This document shows positions 10,119 to 22,897 of a stretch of DNA of 64,000 bases, piece by piece (within the stretch, counting starts at the first letter, position 1; the number at the start of each line of letters is the position of its first letter). The notes below the pieces were generated by a model. That model saw nothing but the letters and a program-made list of their open reading frames with translations, did no database searches and was not told where the DNA came from. This DNA comes from Macrocystis pyrifera (Eukaryota > Sar > Phaeophyceae > Laminariales > Laminariaceae), in assembly GCA_031763025.1 (NCBI GenBank), contig JASSKH010000010.1, positions 2,811,401 to 2,875,400 on the forward strand, in the 5' to 3' direction. The position numbers and the translations under genes were made by a program.

Positions 10119-10520
10119 GCGCTTTCTGGCGCTGACCCCGAGAGACGATTGAACGACAACCGGTATATTGCATGATTCCCCTCTGGCCAAGAATTCAAGG
10201 TCCTTCACGATCCCAACGACATAAAATGGGGAGTGTACTCCCCAACCCAAACGGGACCAGACAGCTACAACACAAGAGTAAAATATCGAAAAAAAAAAAG
10301 AAGTGTGTTTCACGTTCCGTCAGATTTCAGATTTCCTGTGAACAGCATGGAACGCGGACAAGGGCGGGAGTACCGGTATATAACTACAGACCAGCCGGTC
10401 GGTCGACATGCAGTGTTCATTTTCATTGGTTGAACTTTCGAAGGAAAACTTACGTACGTCTGTGGAAACCCCACGGGTTGTGGCAACAACAGAAAACTGA
10501 AGGGGGGCTTTTCATACACC

Positions 10521-10629
10521 TATTACGGGGGTCCATAGTTAACAGGACCTATGGCATACATAAAAACCAATATATTTAGGTATTTTTACTAACAAAATTT
10601 GGTCCCGTTAACTATGGACCCCCGTAATA
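10521..10629 (-). mobile_element. Hairpin MITE, subfamily B, nearly intact
   Basis: TATTACGGGGGTCCATAG and the perfectly complementary CTATGGACCCCCGTAATA bound a 109-bp element with reverse core. It is among the best-preserved copies. Confidence 0.95.
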
Positions 10630-10983
10630 GTGCGTTCTTTAGTCGAACGGGGAAAATTCGTTTTCGGCCCAGGATTCAGCCTTCACTTGCCGTAACGTAA
10701 CCGGTTCGCCCGTTATAACGTCGCGAGATGAGCGGCGGTCGCTCCGCATCTTTTGCTCCGATACGAACCTCCAGCCAGCACAGCAGACCTCACGGTAGCA
10801 GAGTATTTCAATTGTCGTCAACTTGTGTGCTTGGGTGCGTTGCTGGATGGTGAACGCGGTATTATTAATAATGATAGTACGTACTTCTTGCTGCAGTCTC
10901 ATCGCCAAAAATAATATGTTTGGCTATATATTGTTGTTCGGCCACGAAACAAAAAAAGATGTCGGGCTCCAATACAGCAGTGT

Positions 10984-11096
10984 GCTACGGGAGGCCATAG
11001 TAAATACGACCAAACATTATTCGTGCAAAAAAAAAAGTGAAATATATAGGTTTCTGCGTGTACCTTAGGTCCTATTTACTATGGTCCCCCGTATTA
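10984..11096 (+). mobile_element. Hairpin MITE, subfamily A
   Basis: Left arm CTACGGGAGGCCATAGTAAA, right arm TTTACTATGGTCCCCCGTA. The core carries a short A-run expansion. Confidence 0.88.
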
Positions 11097-13380
11097 GTGT
11101 ACGTAAAAGTTGGAAAAAAAAAAAAAAAAAAAAAAAAAAAACCGCCAAGCTTTTGAGATCGAATTTCCCACGAAACCCATCTTTGCAGGCTGAGGGTGAT
11201 AATGCCTCTCTCCATCGCGGGTTGCGGCGTACAGGGCGTGTCGCTTTTACAGCAGCATGTACTGGCAGCGTTTCACGCGATTTGGCGTCGCTAGGGCTGG
11301 CAACGAGTTGATTTCGGGCCGTGTTTGGAAGCAGTTGGAGGGAACTACATACATTATATGATACCTGGTATGTATGATGGTTGGCCAAAGAAATATGAGG
11401 ACAAGCGAGTAGCAGCAGCTACTGGGTCAATAGGCACACCCCACCCACACCCCCAGAGAGAGCACCCACACACCCAGAGAGAGCGGTTCGCGCGTTCTCG
11501 CTGCCTTCGTGAGCATGAGCGGCGGTCTCCATGATGGAGCTGCTTCGTACCCGGCTGCGATCGTCCTTGGGCGCTGTGGGGGATGCCTCTGCTGCTGAGC
11601 TAAGTGGGATGCGTTGCTTGTGTGTGCCAATTCGCTCCGCGTCGAATTTCAAATTGTGTGGGGTTTCCACTGAGAATCACGAGTTTTTTTTTTGCGGGCA
11701 GGTTCTTAGAAAGTTCGCCTGAGCGGAGCGGGCACTTTTACGCCGGCTGCAAGCGGACATATCAGGGATCCACATAGCCCGAGCCACTGTTAATAGTGGT
11801 TGAAGTGGCTGCGTCCATCGTGGTCACGGTTTCCCTGCATCTCTCCTCTCTCGCCTCTCTCCTCAGTTTTACGTGCCGTGCCCTCTCTTTGCGCCGCGCG
11901 TTTTGATGTGTTTCCATTTTCGTAGGAGGCGTCATTGTGGGATGTACGTACATAGCCAGTACACTCTGGCAACGCCGGCAGCTTCCCCAGCCAGTGTTGC
12001 AGTGCCAACCGGTGAAGGTAGTCTATTAATAGTAGTATTGAAACTTGTACATACTACTTTGCTGCCAGAGCACAAGTTCTTGGCTACTGCTGTAGGGTTC
12101 AACTGCGTAAAAGGTTCATTTACGTACGCGTATGTATATTGTGTAAACCAAAACCTGTTCAAGTCTCGGTGACATATATGCATGCCGCATCAAAACTAAT
12201 CACAAAATAGTGAACTATCCGACAAAAGTTCGAGTCCGAGCGTCAACCGTTGATCGATAGCGGAGCGCCGGGGGACATCCATCCATCCATCACAGCATCG
12301 AGCTCCACCGTACATTCGGAAGTTGTTACTGCGACAACATCTTCTCTTCATTTCGTGCGAAACTCTCGCCCCAAACATGGTGTTTACGTGTTTACCGAGG
12401 TGGCAACGTCCTTCCTTTCGGCGAAACCCTTACGCCAAACTCGTACCCGTCCTGGTGTCACGTAACCAGGTCTATACGTTCCACGACTGCCTGACCTTGC
12501 CCCCGTCGTACCTACCCGTGGTGTCCATACGAAATTATTATTAATAAATGTATCAATATTAGATACTGGTATTAGGTACCAACCAGGAAGGATATACCAG
12601 GTAGTTGGATACCTGGTTCCAAAAATTAAAAAATCGTGTCTAAAAAATACCGGTATACAGCTATGAAAAAATAAGGCCATCGTAATGAGTACGTACCAGG
12701 TACCAGGACGAGACACTTGGTATGGGCCAGACTCAAGTTGTTTCCTGGTAGACAGCAGTACGTGGGGCAGGCAGGTTGCATGAACTCCAATTTTCAGCAA
12801 CGAAAAATGGTTTCTGTCCGTTTCGTGCAAAAAGGATACCTGGCTTGATACAACACAAACAAGTACATACGGGTACAGCACTATTGATAGTCTCTCAGGA
12901 GTGCCAGCATGTGCCAGCCAGATAAACCGGCACTTCTGCGGAAACCGGCCCTACTCCGAATTGGGGAATGTAGAGGTTTTAGTATTGGAGTGAAAAAACT
13001 GTGCCACCCAAAAATACAAGCACTACTGCTGTGGGAACCGGCACTACTGCTGCTGCTGTATTAATAGTGGCTAGCTGTAATGCACTTTGCTGGTGTCAGT
13101 ATAGTACAGCATCAAGATGGACGCACGCGGGATCTGCCTCCTCCAGGCAGCAACTTTACGCTCTGGACTCTCTACATAGAAATCTGTCCCAAAATAAAAG
13201 TAGGTTTTGTACATTAATATTCAATTCAAAGGGTTCTCACACATGGGGACAGAGTTGTACAACCTATATTAATGACATCCACAACGAAGTTCAGCTTTGA
13301 GGACGCCACGACAAATGGCTCGATTTGCCATTTGGAATTCGTCAGCGAAAGGGCTCAGTCACGTCTCAAGTCTGATAAGA
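11097..13380. other. Gene-poor stretch with poly-A run, a dispersed-repeat tail and micro-motifs
   Basis: A poly-A run at about 11115-11141 is followed by GATCGAATTTCCCACGAAAC and CATCTTTGCAGGCTG, a tail also seen near 17060, 33465 and 45600. TACCAGGTA/TACCTGGTA is dense at 12550-12720 and TATTAATA occurs at 12024, 12539 and 13059. A GC-rich stretch at 11411-11676 is open on the minus strand but unidentified. No recognisable gene. Confidence 0.45.
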
Positions 13381-13385
13381 GAGGT

Positions 13386-13960
13386 GCGAGAGTGTACTCC
13401 GGAGTATCGAGTACACTTCATACAGCGAGTCTTGAGAGTATTGTAGCAGTGGCGGCCTAAGTAAATACCACGAGCATGAGCAGCTCCCGAGGGCTAAATA
13501 CTGCGAGTGCTGGGAGTATGAGCAGTGCTGAAGGCCCAAGTAGTAACAGGTAAATACTACGAGTACTGGGCGTATGAGCGCTACAGAACCACGAGTAAAG
13601 GTAGTACCCTCAGTACGGCATCTGAAATACCCGAAGTACTCAGAGTACTCAGAGTATTGACAGAGTATTGAAAAAGGAAATACTGCAGCATTTGAGTAAA
13701 GTATACCGAGTGCTACATGTACCCGCACAGTACCTCGCAGTATGACAGTCTCAAATACAACCAGCACTACTTGTACTACTGCTGCACCTCGCAGTACGAA
13801 ACCCTGAGCTGACAGCATTGGAAGCAAAAGCAGTACCAACAACCAAAACATCGCGAGTACTCAAAAAGTATGAGCGGTGCAGGATCCTCAAATACAAACT
13901 ACTTGCGAAGTACGCAGTATTCCGGGACCTATGCAAAAAAGTTAACGCACGCGCGATAGT
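13386..13960. repeat. AGTACTCG-rich degenerate block
   Basis: Dense, irregular AGTACT, GAGTAT and TACTGCGAGTA words with no fixed unit length. Similar blocks lie at 19930-20575 and 35030-35880. The composition is so constrained that the reading frames across it are not evidence of coding. Confidence 0.65.
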
Positions 13961-13986
13961 CTTCCGAAGAGGTACCAAGTGGAAAT

Positions 13987-14095
13987 TATTACGGGAGGCC
14001 ATAGTAAATAGGACCTACGGTACACACAAAAACCTATAAATTTACCTATTTTTACTAACAATATTTTATCCTATTTACTATGGTCCCCCGTAATA
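13987..14095 (-). mobile_element. Hairpin MITE, subfamily A
   Basis: TATTACGGGAGGCCATAG to CTATGGTCCCCCGTAATA, 109 bp, reverse core. Confidence 0.93.
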
Positions 14096-14228
14096 GTGTA
14101 CCACCAGTATTATATAAATTCATGAAATACGTCAGCTGTGAGTTGTAGACGCGTACGTACAAACGTACTAAGATCGGACGACGATTAGATTGCTTGCTCG
14201 CACCTCTGAAATCGAGGGCGGGGGGTGC

Positions 14229-14346
14229 TATTACGGGGGACCACAGTAAATAGGACCAGATATTGTTGAAAAATAGTTAAATATATACCTGGTAGGATTT
14301 TGCGTGTACGTACTGTAGGTCCTACTTACTATGGTACTCCATAATA
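14229..14346 (+). mobile_element. Hairpin MITE, subfamily A, with TACCTGGTA insertion
   Basis: TATTACGGGGGACCACAG to TATGGTACTCCATAATA. TACCTGGTA (14286-14294) sits where sister copies have a plain TA in the core, and an extra GTAC lies near 14310. Confidence 0.9.
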
Positions 14347-14640
14347 GCCAAAAAAAACTAAGAAGCAACGAACAAAGGTTTTACGCTCGATACAAATCAC
14401 ATCTACTGATGTCGTACGATTTCCAACAGCTACATTAATCCAAGGTACGAAATCGATGCGAATATTACAACTTTATTACAGCGCACATCACCGGAGAAGT
14501 AAGGCATTTTCCGGACCTCAATAAATGTGAGTGTACATGAGGCCACTTAAGTTGGGGACTCACGAACAAGGATAATACAATCGCCGCAGCAGTGTCAACG
14601 GCGCGAAAAGCGCCGCGAGGGAATCGATACCCAAACAACC

Positions 14641-14759
14641 TATTGTTTACGGAGGACCATAGTAAATAGTACCTACGGTACACACAAAAACCAACATATT
14701 TCCCTATTTTTATATCGAACAAAATTTGTCCCATTTACTATGGTCCCCCATAGCAATAG
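14641..14759 (-). mobile_element. Hairpin MITE, subfamily A
   Basis: Left arm TTTACGGAGGACCATAGT, right arm ACTATGGTCCCCCATAG, followed by CAATAG. Confidence 0.85.
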
Positions 14760-17700
14760 TCGTCACCAAAACGCACCCACAAACACCACAAGTAAACTCG
14801 CGATTCCGTCCCTTCGCTCGCTCGTCCTGTCTGGCGTCCCTTCCACTTCAGGAATGCCTATAATAACAAACGTAAAGCTTGCGTTCGCGAACCCACGCAC
14901 TGCAGTGTGTAGAAATTTAGAGAAATGATACTCGTAGGGAATAAAAGATACCTGGTATATGCTACGAACGCCTTCACGTATACAGCTGTAGAACCCGACA
15001 TGTAATAAGAACTTGGGAGATAAGAATTTCAGACTGAGAAATTTAGAAATTTGGGAATTTACAGCAAACCATTTGTACTCAGCCAGGAACGCCGATCAAA
15101 ATCCCATATAGAGTAAGCCAACTATTTTAGGGCAAACTGCAGTCCCGCTATGATATGGGGACAAACCAACCAAGTTCCAGGCAGTTTGTCCAAGATGGCA
15201 CTGCACTCCTTAAGGCCTATGCTCACACCAACAATAAGGCGCGAGCCTTAACACCAACACAGGAGATTATTAACTGCTGTCGCGTACTCTTGTCTAAAAC
15301 TTTACGACATCGAAAGCGCTTTCATAACATAATTTTCGTAGGGAAGCACGGTAACGCCCGGCAAGGCCTTCTTCTCAGCAAGAGACGTGAACACTACCAG
15401 CAAAAAACGCAAAAATACATTGTGTATTTATTGTATCTCAGACCCCACTCATGCCCCCCCGTCCCGATGATGCTGGGCGAGCGTCCTCGCCAGCGAACGT
15501 TACGAGTTTCATCCTGCAGAGAGAAAGAAAGGTCAAATGCTGCTTCCCGGCCTGCTTCATACTTGCATACACTACCAGCTGAGCGACAGGGACCAGTCTG
15601 TCCTCAGGGGCTATACGTCGCATAAATAAAAACTGACTACTACAGCAGTTGTGTACTGCTGCTGTGTACGCCTGATGCAGGTAAAATAAAGCGCATGCAG
15701 GTCGAAGTCGAAGCAGAGCCTGGGCTTTACGAGCAGCGCTGACTACTTTCCCGACATCACGTCAAAACCCGACAAAACAAAAATAAGCTCAAAACGCAAA
15801 AGCAGCAGATGTGTGTTCTGCATATCAATACACCGTTCTTTCTGCTTGTCGACATCCAGGACAACCGGTGTCCGTCCGTATTCTTCAATCCAATCATTAA
15901 TAATAGATACTATAGGTAGATACAAGCTTTGTGGTCTGTGGCCACAAAACTACAGCAGCGCATTGCTACCTGGTATGCAGTAAGGGTCGTTTTTTAACGA
16001 CGATAATTAGCAAAAAACTAGCTAAATTTCCATAATAAGGAATTTTTTAGTTGCCAAAAAAGCAAAAAACTTGCCGAGCCTTTCTGTGGAATTACACTTC
16101 CTGTTCGTTCGCAAATTTATGGAAAGAGAAATTTGCTATTTTATTTGCTATTTTAGCCCAAGAACGCCAACGAAAGGTTGTACAAACCAGACCACCCCAG
16201 AACGCCCTACGCTAGACCCGCTCCAACTTGTGTACGTAGTAGAGGGAGAGATACGAAGGATACCCGGTGGCATTGATCACAGAGATGATAGGGCTGGCGA
16301 CACTGGCCGTGAGCCCCGTGTGCACGCAACATGGGTGTCGTTTTGTGAGATCTATGCCAATGGAAACGCAAAGGTCTCATAACAAGAAGTGTGAATTACA
16401 AAGATACATACCCGTCGTAATTTTTCAGGTACAGCTTGTTATGAGCACGTTTCTTAAAACGGAAAGTTCCAAACTTTTGGAAAAGCCCCGAAAAAACAAT
16501 TATGGGGCCGATGTTGGGCCAAGACCGGCTTCAGAAAAGCTCAGGCGGATCTTTGGTTGGAAGCGGCGAGATTCCGAGTCCTCGACGGACATCGATCGAC
16601 AAAACCAACGACTGCGTCATAAATTCTGAACGGAATGCGCTCGTTGGGGGCTCCGACCCACCCTTGGGTCACCGTGCTCACACAATGGCCATGGCATGGC
16701 GCTGGGCAGGCGTATGATGAAAAAAAATAATTGGCCGCTGGTGTGCATTATTATCAACACACGACAAAATTTATCGATCCGTCTCGAACGGCAAAAAATA
16801 GGCCTTTTGCAAGTTTGGGAGAATACCGTAGGACGCCGCGAGATCTAGCGTCTATCGTCGCACGAGCTGATTTTTATCAGCAATTCGCGACGAGAAAAAA
16901 CAAATGGCGCCGCCTGCATCAGAAAAAAAAAAAAAATCGTACATTTTTTTCCCTTTTTTCCCACAGCGGCGGTAAGAGGATATTTTCGGCTGTTTTTTAA
17001 AAACAATCTTTTGGGAAGAAAAAATTTGACTTCGCGTTTCCACTGGCTGGCATAGGTTTGAGATCGAGAACTTCGTCGAAACTCAACTTCGCAAGCTGTG
17101 GGCGAGAGAGACACTTCGATCGCGGGTACTATTAATACGGGTTTTATATGGCCCTATGAAGTATACAGCAGCAGTAGTCCGTATACTTGTATGAGGAAGA
17201 CAAAATCTGAAGCTGCAGAGTTCAAGGAGGGAGTGGGTGGGTATACCCGAGGAACATAGGATAAAATCTACCTGGTACATAGTCGTTACACATTAAACCA
17301 GGTACCTACATACTTGTGAACACAACATACACAAAGCATATGGATTAACCGGTAGTCTACCCACTAAAAACGTAAAACTAGACAGCGGGTAACCGCTACG
17401 TATCTACCGGGTAATACTAAACCAGGTATATAAACCTCGTATAACGATTACCCTAAGAAATAGCAGGTGGAGGGCCTCCCTTCGTGCCCCTACTGCTGTA
17501 ACCGAGTGCAGGGACAGACAGCACTTCTGAGCAGTAAATATATGCAGAAGCAGAAGCGACAAGGTTCATCCGCCCTGCTTCTTCTTCCGAAAGAATATCA
17601 AAATAAAAATACTACCTGGTAGTACATACGGTAGGGACCACTCGTGCAATAAGAAAACACTGGGAAAAAAAAAAAAGAGTGGTTGCTCGTACATCCTCAA

Positions 17701-18590
17701 ATATCTTCGTTACATCAGAAAAAAGAGACAAAAAAAAACAAATATGCCAGGTTCGTTTTTACCTGAGATAGAGGCTAGAGGAGGCGCACAGCATCAGCAG
17801 CAGCGGCGGCGGCAGCATCAGAGCCCGACTCGGAGTTTCATGACGCGCACGTGTCGGGGATCTTCGTGCATTGCGTTTCGGGTTCCGAGAGCATCTCCTA
17901 CCCTCACTCCTACCCTCAGCGCCTCGGGGCTGCTTGGTTTGCCCGATGTCGTACCCTCGTCACATACCAGTATTATAGGCAACTTTTCCTCCCCAAGAGA
18001 TTCTCGTAAATTGTAGAACAGGTTTATGCCAGGTACCAGGTAAAAAACAGGCAAACCCGAATAATACTACGGCTGTAATAAAATGTGTGCAGCCTTTTTT
18101 TTTCCATCATAGCAGCAGCGGCATTGCTTTCATCGACTTGTTGGACCCGTTTCCACACTGTAAGTGACTGTAAAAGTATACGACAGGTGTATATGTACCA
18201 TACGACTATTATTAAAACCATTTTCCACACTAGAAGTAAATAGCTGGTACAAAACTACAACAGGTATATATATATATACTTCTGCGGTTTCTCAGAACGT
18301 ATATGCCACTAATACATGGACGGAAATATAAGGACCGCTGGGCAATAAATATGGAGATTAAACAGCCCGAATATTTCCGTGCGGCGTTCTACCTATACTC
18401 AAATGTACGAGAAGTTCGACAAATCTCCCAAAAGTCTGGGTCATTATAATAACGCAAAGACTGAACATAAGCTTGACGCACGCGCAGCTACTATAAACGC
18501 ACGCGAAGACCACTCCCCTAACCGACACTTTGACCGACACTCGACTCGGCGAGCAATGCTCCCTCACCGTCCCCTAGCAACATGCTTGTA
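14760..18590. other. Gene-poor stretch, no conserved gene recognised
   Basis: A CTGCAGTCCCG/GGGGACAAAC fragment lies near 15138-15175. A TTTGAGATCGAGAACTTCGT tail lies at 17056-17105, after an A-run and TTTTTTCCC run. TACCTGGTA and TACCAGGTA are frequent at 17270-17440 and 18030. An open frame at 16267-16629 (+) ends in a basic, charged peptide (EKLRRIFGWKRRDSESSTD) but has no family match I can name. Confidence 0.4.
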
Positions 18591-18591
18591 T

Positions 18592-18622
<31 letters not shown>

Positions 18623-18650
18623 GCTGCTGCCGCTGCCGCCGCTGCAGCGC
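18591..18650 (+). repeat. CTG/CTGCCG trinucleotide tract
   Basis: About ten CTG units then CTGCCGCCG. It produces poly-alanine and poly-leucine frames on both strands. No gene is assigned. Confidence 0.85.
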
Positions 18651-19930
18651 GAATTCCGAATGACCCAACTCGTGCGCTCGTTCTTTGGTTGGGGTGCCGG
18701 GTGCCGAAAAGACAGCAGTCGGAGAGGGCTAGCTAGTCTCGAGCCTCCAGTCTGGGGTACCCCGGGCGGTGTGTATGCGGCAACAGCGCTTGAGAGGCTG
18801 CCGATCGACGTACGTGCGGCGGCGCTCTGTTGCAAAAGAAAACGAGAACTGCTGGTTGGCTTGTCCGCTTGTTTTTAGTTGCGGCGCCCTCGATCTGCTG
18901 CTGTACGTCGTGAAGTCCTGTACTGCTGTGAAGGGAGCTATTTAGGGGGGCCCGTGCTGGTGGGCGAATGAATGAAGTGATTGTACGTAGCAACATACCA
19001 GGTACATATGACAAATTATTTTTCATTACTGGTTTAGTATCGATGAAATTATCGACCTATACTTTAGTGATAGTCATGACTGATCTTTTATGAATCACAA
19101 ATGTACTTCGATTTTTCAGTTTATATTAATAGTGACTCCGAGATCCCGTATATATGTCCACGTAGGCCACGTCCTACACGTCAAGATACCAGGTACCGCT
19201 ATTCTACCTGGTATGTCAGGACTGATCAGGAAGTGAGATTATACCAAAAAACGGCGAGCGATTTTTACCTACATCAAAAAAGTAAAAAAAAAAAAGCAAA
19301 AATACTGCTGTGGTACATCACGCAGATCTCGTTTATCTCCAACTAACGCCATATTGAAATTACTTGCAACAAAAGTATTCAAGAAATCTTAGTGGTAATG
19401 TGCAGTAACATCGTATTACATCGGGTACGTACTTACCGTATACGAGTACTGCTGTTAATACTGCTGTGTACACCTGGTATACCAGGGTATACAACGAAAA
19501 TGCGAATAGTGTTGAACCAGGTGCCAGGTACATCTGACTTGCTTATTAGGTACCAGGTACCACGTATTGCAGATATTTTAACGATTGGTTTGCTGCTGCT
19601 GCAGTGCTTCGTGCCGCGGTCTTCGTGACTACCTGGTGCGTAGCTTTTCGTGACACAAAAAACAAGAAAAACGGCAAAAAAAAACACATCGATGTAGGAG
19701 AATTTCCTGGGCCGATGCAACAAACAGCAGCAGCAGCAGCAGCAGCAGCAGTAACGCCCGCATATCATAGCCGGGGACTGGGGAGGCTCAAGAATGGTAA
19801 AACATACCGGTATTATTAACGCCTGGTAGTGAACTCGTGCACAAGTAGTGCACAAACGCCCCAACTATACTTACATACACGGATGGTCTCACGAGTCTAA
19901 GTTAGAGCAAATTACTTCAAGGGGGGGGGC
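18651..19930. other. No gene recognised; CAG tract and micro-motifs
   Basis: (CAG)n at about 19723-19750; TATTAATA at 19124; TACCAGGTA or TACCTGGTA around 18995, 19188, 19205, 19470, 19522 and 19551. Confidence 0.4.
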
Positions 19931-20575
19931 AACTGGAGTACTTACAAACAGTACTGGCAGTATTTCGGGAGTATATGTATACACTGCGAGCACTCGCAAT
20001 ATTTACGGATTCAATACTCTTGCATGATACTCTGAGGGCTCCAAGAATTTCGGATGTTTGTACTTGTACTGCTGGTACTGCTTGCTTGTACTCGGATTTC
20101 TGTACCGCTCATACTCCCAGTACTACTATAGAAGTATTTGGGTCTTCAGCAGTGCTCATACTCCCAGTGCTCGCATGTCCAGGCCGGAAGTACTGCAATA
20201 CTCGGTAAGAAATGTACTCGATACTCCGAGCATACTGGGCACATTGAGAGTATTTGGGTACTCGGAACACTCGTATTAATATTGCTCGCAGTACCAACCG
20301 ATGAAATACTTTGCCGTGTTCGGCAGTAGCCGCGGCACATAACCCTCAAGTACTTGCAAGCAGTATTCCCCAGGCAGTACAGGCAGTAGGTACGTATATA
20401 CATAAATCTCTAAATACTGGGAGTATATTGTCGCAGTATCCCGCAGTATATACATGAAATCCAAATATTAATAGATCGAGTACACAAGTAAGTACCTGAA
20501 GTATTTCCTCTCGGATACGAGTAGTTAACTTTACTCCCTGCCCAGATACTGGGGGCATCTGCGAAGTATTAATAG
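19930..20575. repeat. AGTACTCG-rich degenerate block
   Basis: Same composition as 13386-13960: repeated TACTCGGA, AGTATT and CAGTACTG words, with TATTAATA at 20274, 20466 and 20567. Some stretches are self-complementary. Confidence 0.6.
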
Positions 20576-22012
20576 CGTTTATACGTGTGCATGTGTGGTA
20601 TTATCTGACGCTTGGTATATAAATATCCCTGGTGCCTCACAGAGCATCAACGCGGTAAAAGCTAGCAGTCAGGCGTCTCTGGGGGGGAAAACAAGCAGAA
20701 AGGCAAACGGAAAAAAAAGCTTGAAAAAAAAAAAAAAAAAAAACACCTGCCCAACACATGTCTGCAATGCGTATTAATACGTACCCTGGGTATATGCGTA
20801 CAGCAGTAGCTTTTCTTGTTCTCCTGCATGATAGCGCAGCAAGCACAGCAGCAACAAAAAAGAACGATGACACCCTCTCGAATCAAGTTTTTTTTTTTTT
20901 CCCTCAATTCTCGGGTCAATGTCACACTCTATATAAACCGTAGTATAAATCGTTGTGATCTGCAGATAAAAAATAAATAAAAGGAAGGAAATGGTTGGCT
21001 GGTTGTTGCGGTATCGGGGGGTTGGCATCTGGGGTCGACGACCGTTTGAGGCCGATCCAGTGAATAACGTCTGGAAACAGCAGTAGTCAGCAGTCAGTAG
21101 TACCCGGCTGCGCCGGGGGTAGCGTGCGAGAAACAGCCCAACTAACGCTCGACGCTCTAGATCGGGCAGACAGCAGGCCCCTTGCTGCGCAGTCGAATCT
21201 ACCAGCTACGGTCGGAGCGAGATCCGACTGCTGTACAGAACGTATATACGCGGTTGCGGTATAGGGAGAATATACACAAAAAAATCGAAAAACTGCGAAA
21301 CTACAGAGACGAGCCATCGACAATATTCACAGATGTAGAGTATAAGGTAGCGGGAGGAACTGGGCCGATTTTCGGTGCGAACGTTGCGCCATGTGAATGT
21401 CGGCTGTGGCTGTGGCCGACACCGATGGGTCCAGCAGAGAGAGGCGGCTCGGTGGCGCCTTGTCTAGAAGCTTGTTAGGGGACGAGGTGGTTTTCGGCGC
21501 GCGGGAAAAAGACAGATTCAATTTTGAAAGCGAGTTTGACTACGTATAGCAAGTACTACTGCTGTACGTACGAATATCTCTAGAGACATACGCGCTTTAC
21601 GATATTTCTGCGGGTGAGGCGTGAGGTTGATTGAGTGTATATGTATGTGACTGACGCTGCAGGAAAGATAAATTCGTATATATCGCATAGTAGATTCGCC
21701 ACATGGATAAGCCGAGTAAACAAGCAACGTAGGCGGCGGTACACCTCTCAAAATATTGAGGAAACATGCTACGCAGCTAGCCTGTCCCCCCAGGGACAGT
21801 CCAGATAGAGAGCGTCGCAGAAGGGAGCCGACACATATTCGTCCACCGGTGGCATGAGGGCGGTGCGTCTCGGTGACGTTGTACAAGCAAGGTGCACAAC
21901 GCAACTCCTGTGTCTGCAAGCAGTGCTTTGCCGTAAAAGTACGACTCCCTCGAGGACAGGAGCGATGACGATAAACCAGGAGTAGTTCACATTTTGCTTT
22001 GTTTCGTTGGCA
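20576..22012. other. No confident gene; possible downstream exon of a divergent gene
   Basis: A poly-A tract lies at 20722-20741. At 21769-21916 on the minus strand a GC-rich stretch after CTTGCAG is open in more than one frame (one frame ends VDEYVSAPFCDALYLDC and a stop) and could be a second exon of the gene beginning at 22195. The frame cannot be settled by eye. Confidence 0.35.
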
Positions 22013-22195
22013 TCAAGGCTTGCTGCAAACAGATATCTTCGCGTCAGCACTGGCAGCAGTGCTGACAGCCTCTAGTCGCTCCGAAATCGTGGCAATCGCC
22101 GCACCTGAGCCGTTCAGCTTGGTGGCCTCCTCCTTCTCCTCTCCCGCCGAGGTCAGCTGGACGTGATCTTCCATGACTTCCGTTACTCTAGACAT
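22013..22195 (-). CDS. Possible small gene or 5' exon, divergent from TRAPPC2; unidentified
   Basis: I do not recognise this protein. The frame opens at an ATG (22195) with MSRVTEVMEDHVQLTSAG, continues EEKEEATKLNGSGAAIATIS and ERLEAVSTAASADAK, and reaches a stop at 22013, giving 60 residues. The composition (Glu/Ala/Ser/Thr-rich, few rare residues, GC-rich third positions) is protein-like and differs from the AT-rich surroundings. It may be a short acidic protein or a first exon with a donor before the stop. Its start faces the TRAPPC2 start 472 bp away, so the two could share a promoter. No domain is visible. Confidence 0.35.
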   Translation of the reverse strand: MSRVTEVMEDHVQLTSAGEEKEEATKLNGSGAAIATISERLEAVSTAASADAKISVCSKP

Positions 22196-22667
22196 GGTGC
22201 GACAAGACAAGATGTCACGCGACCACAAAAAAGTCGATCGGCCCCCGCAAGGCTGCGCCCCCTGACGATAGTACGGTACGGCGCCCTCGCTTGGTGCCTG
22301 TACCAATACCTGCCGTGGTTGACGAGACTACGTAGAGGCTAGATGGGCCGTGGCGGTATCCGACGTGCTCTCAATTTGGTCGAGGCAAAAAGAAACGTCG
22401 CGTTCCGAAAAAAATTGGGTTGCTAGTTGTCAGGTTCTATCGTACCGGCAAAAAAGCCAACAAAAAAAGGTTGCACCCACATTTGTTTTTAGTCCCCGCA
22501 CGAACATTCTCAATTGGATACTATGAAACCCTTGAATTTGCTCGAGATTCGAGATCACGACGCAACAGCAATGGGAGGCTGGAGGCTGAATACGCAGCTC
22601 GTGGGATGCTAATAGCGGCCAAAGTTCTTGGCTCGATAAGTTCATCTCGAGGCAGAGGAGATATTCC
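22196..22667. promoter_or_regulatory. Putative shared upstream region of TRAPPC2 and the divergent frame
   Basis: A 472-bp interval between two head-to-head start codons, free of the hairpin transposons that crowd the rest of the window. No TATA box or clear initiator is identified. The call rests on position only. Confidence 0.3.
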
Positions 22668-22897
22668 ATGTCGGTGCTCATGATCGTGGGGAGGAACGAG
22701 CCTCTATATGAGGCAGATTTCGGCTCTCTCAACAGCACCAGCGGCGGCAGCGGTAGCAGCAGCAATGCGACGGGCGGAGCATCTGCTCGAACGTCGGGCG
22801 GAGGAGGGGGAGGAGAAGAATCGGCGCACCTGAACCAGTTCATCGTCCACTCTTCGCTCGACATGGTGGAACGAAAGCAGTGGTCCACGCCGGCTAC
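22668..22897 (+). CDS. TRAPPC2: TRAPPC2 exon 1
   Basis: Encodes residues 1-76 and two bases of codon 77. It ends CCGGCTAC before GTGAGT, a strong donor. The chosen ATG precedes the conserved IVGRNEPLYEADF strand directly, so no upstream residues are needed. The Gly/Ser run GGSGSSSNATGGASARTSGG is not typical of the family. Confidence 0.93.

Noticed and set aside
11411..11676. GC-rich minus-strand open stretch (SSAAEASPTAPKDDRSRV) after a CTCAG
   Set aside because: Protein-like composition and a possible acceptor, but no family recognised, no partner exons, and it opens with no ATG.
16267..16629. 120-codon plus-strand frame ending in a charged peptide
   Set aside because: No recognised family; overlapping frames are equally open.
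18518..18878. Poly-Ala frames on both strands
   Set aside because: Driven by the CTG tract; no supporting domain.
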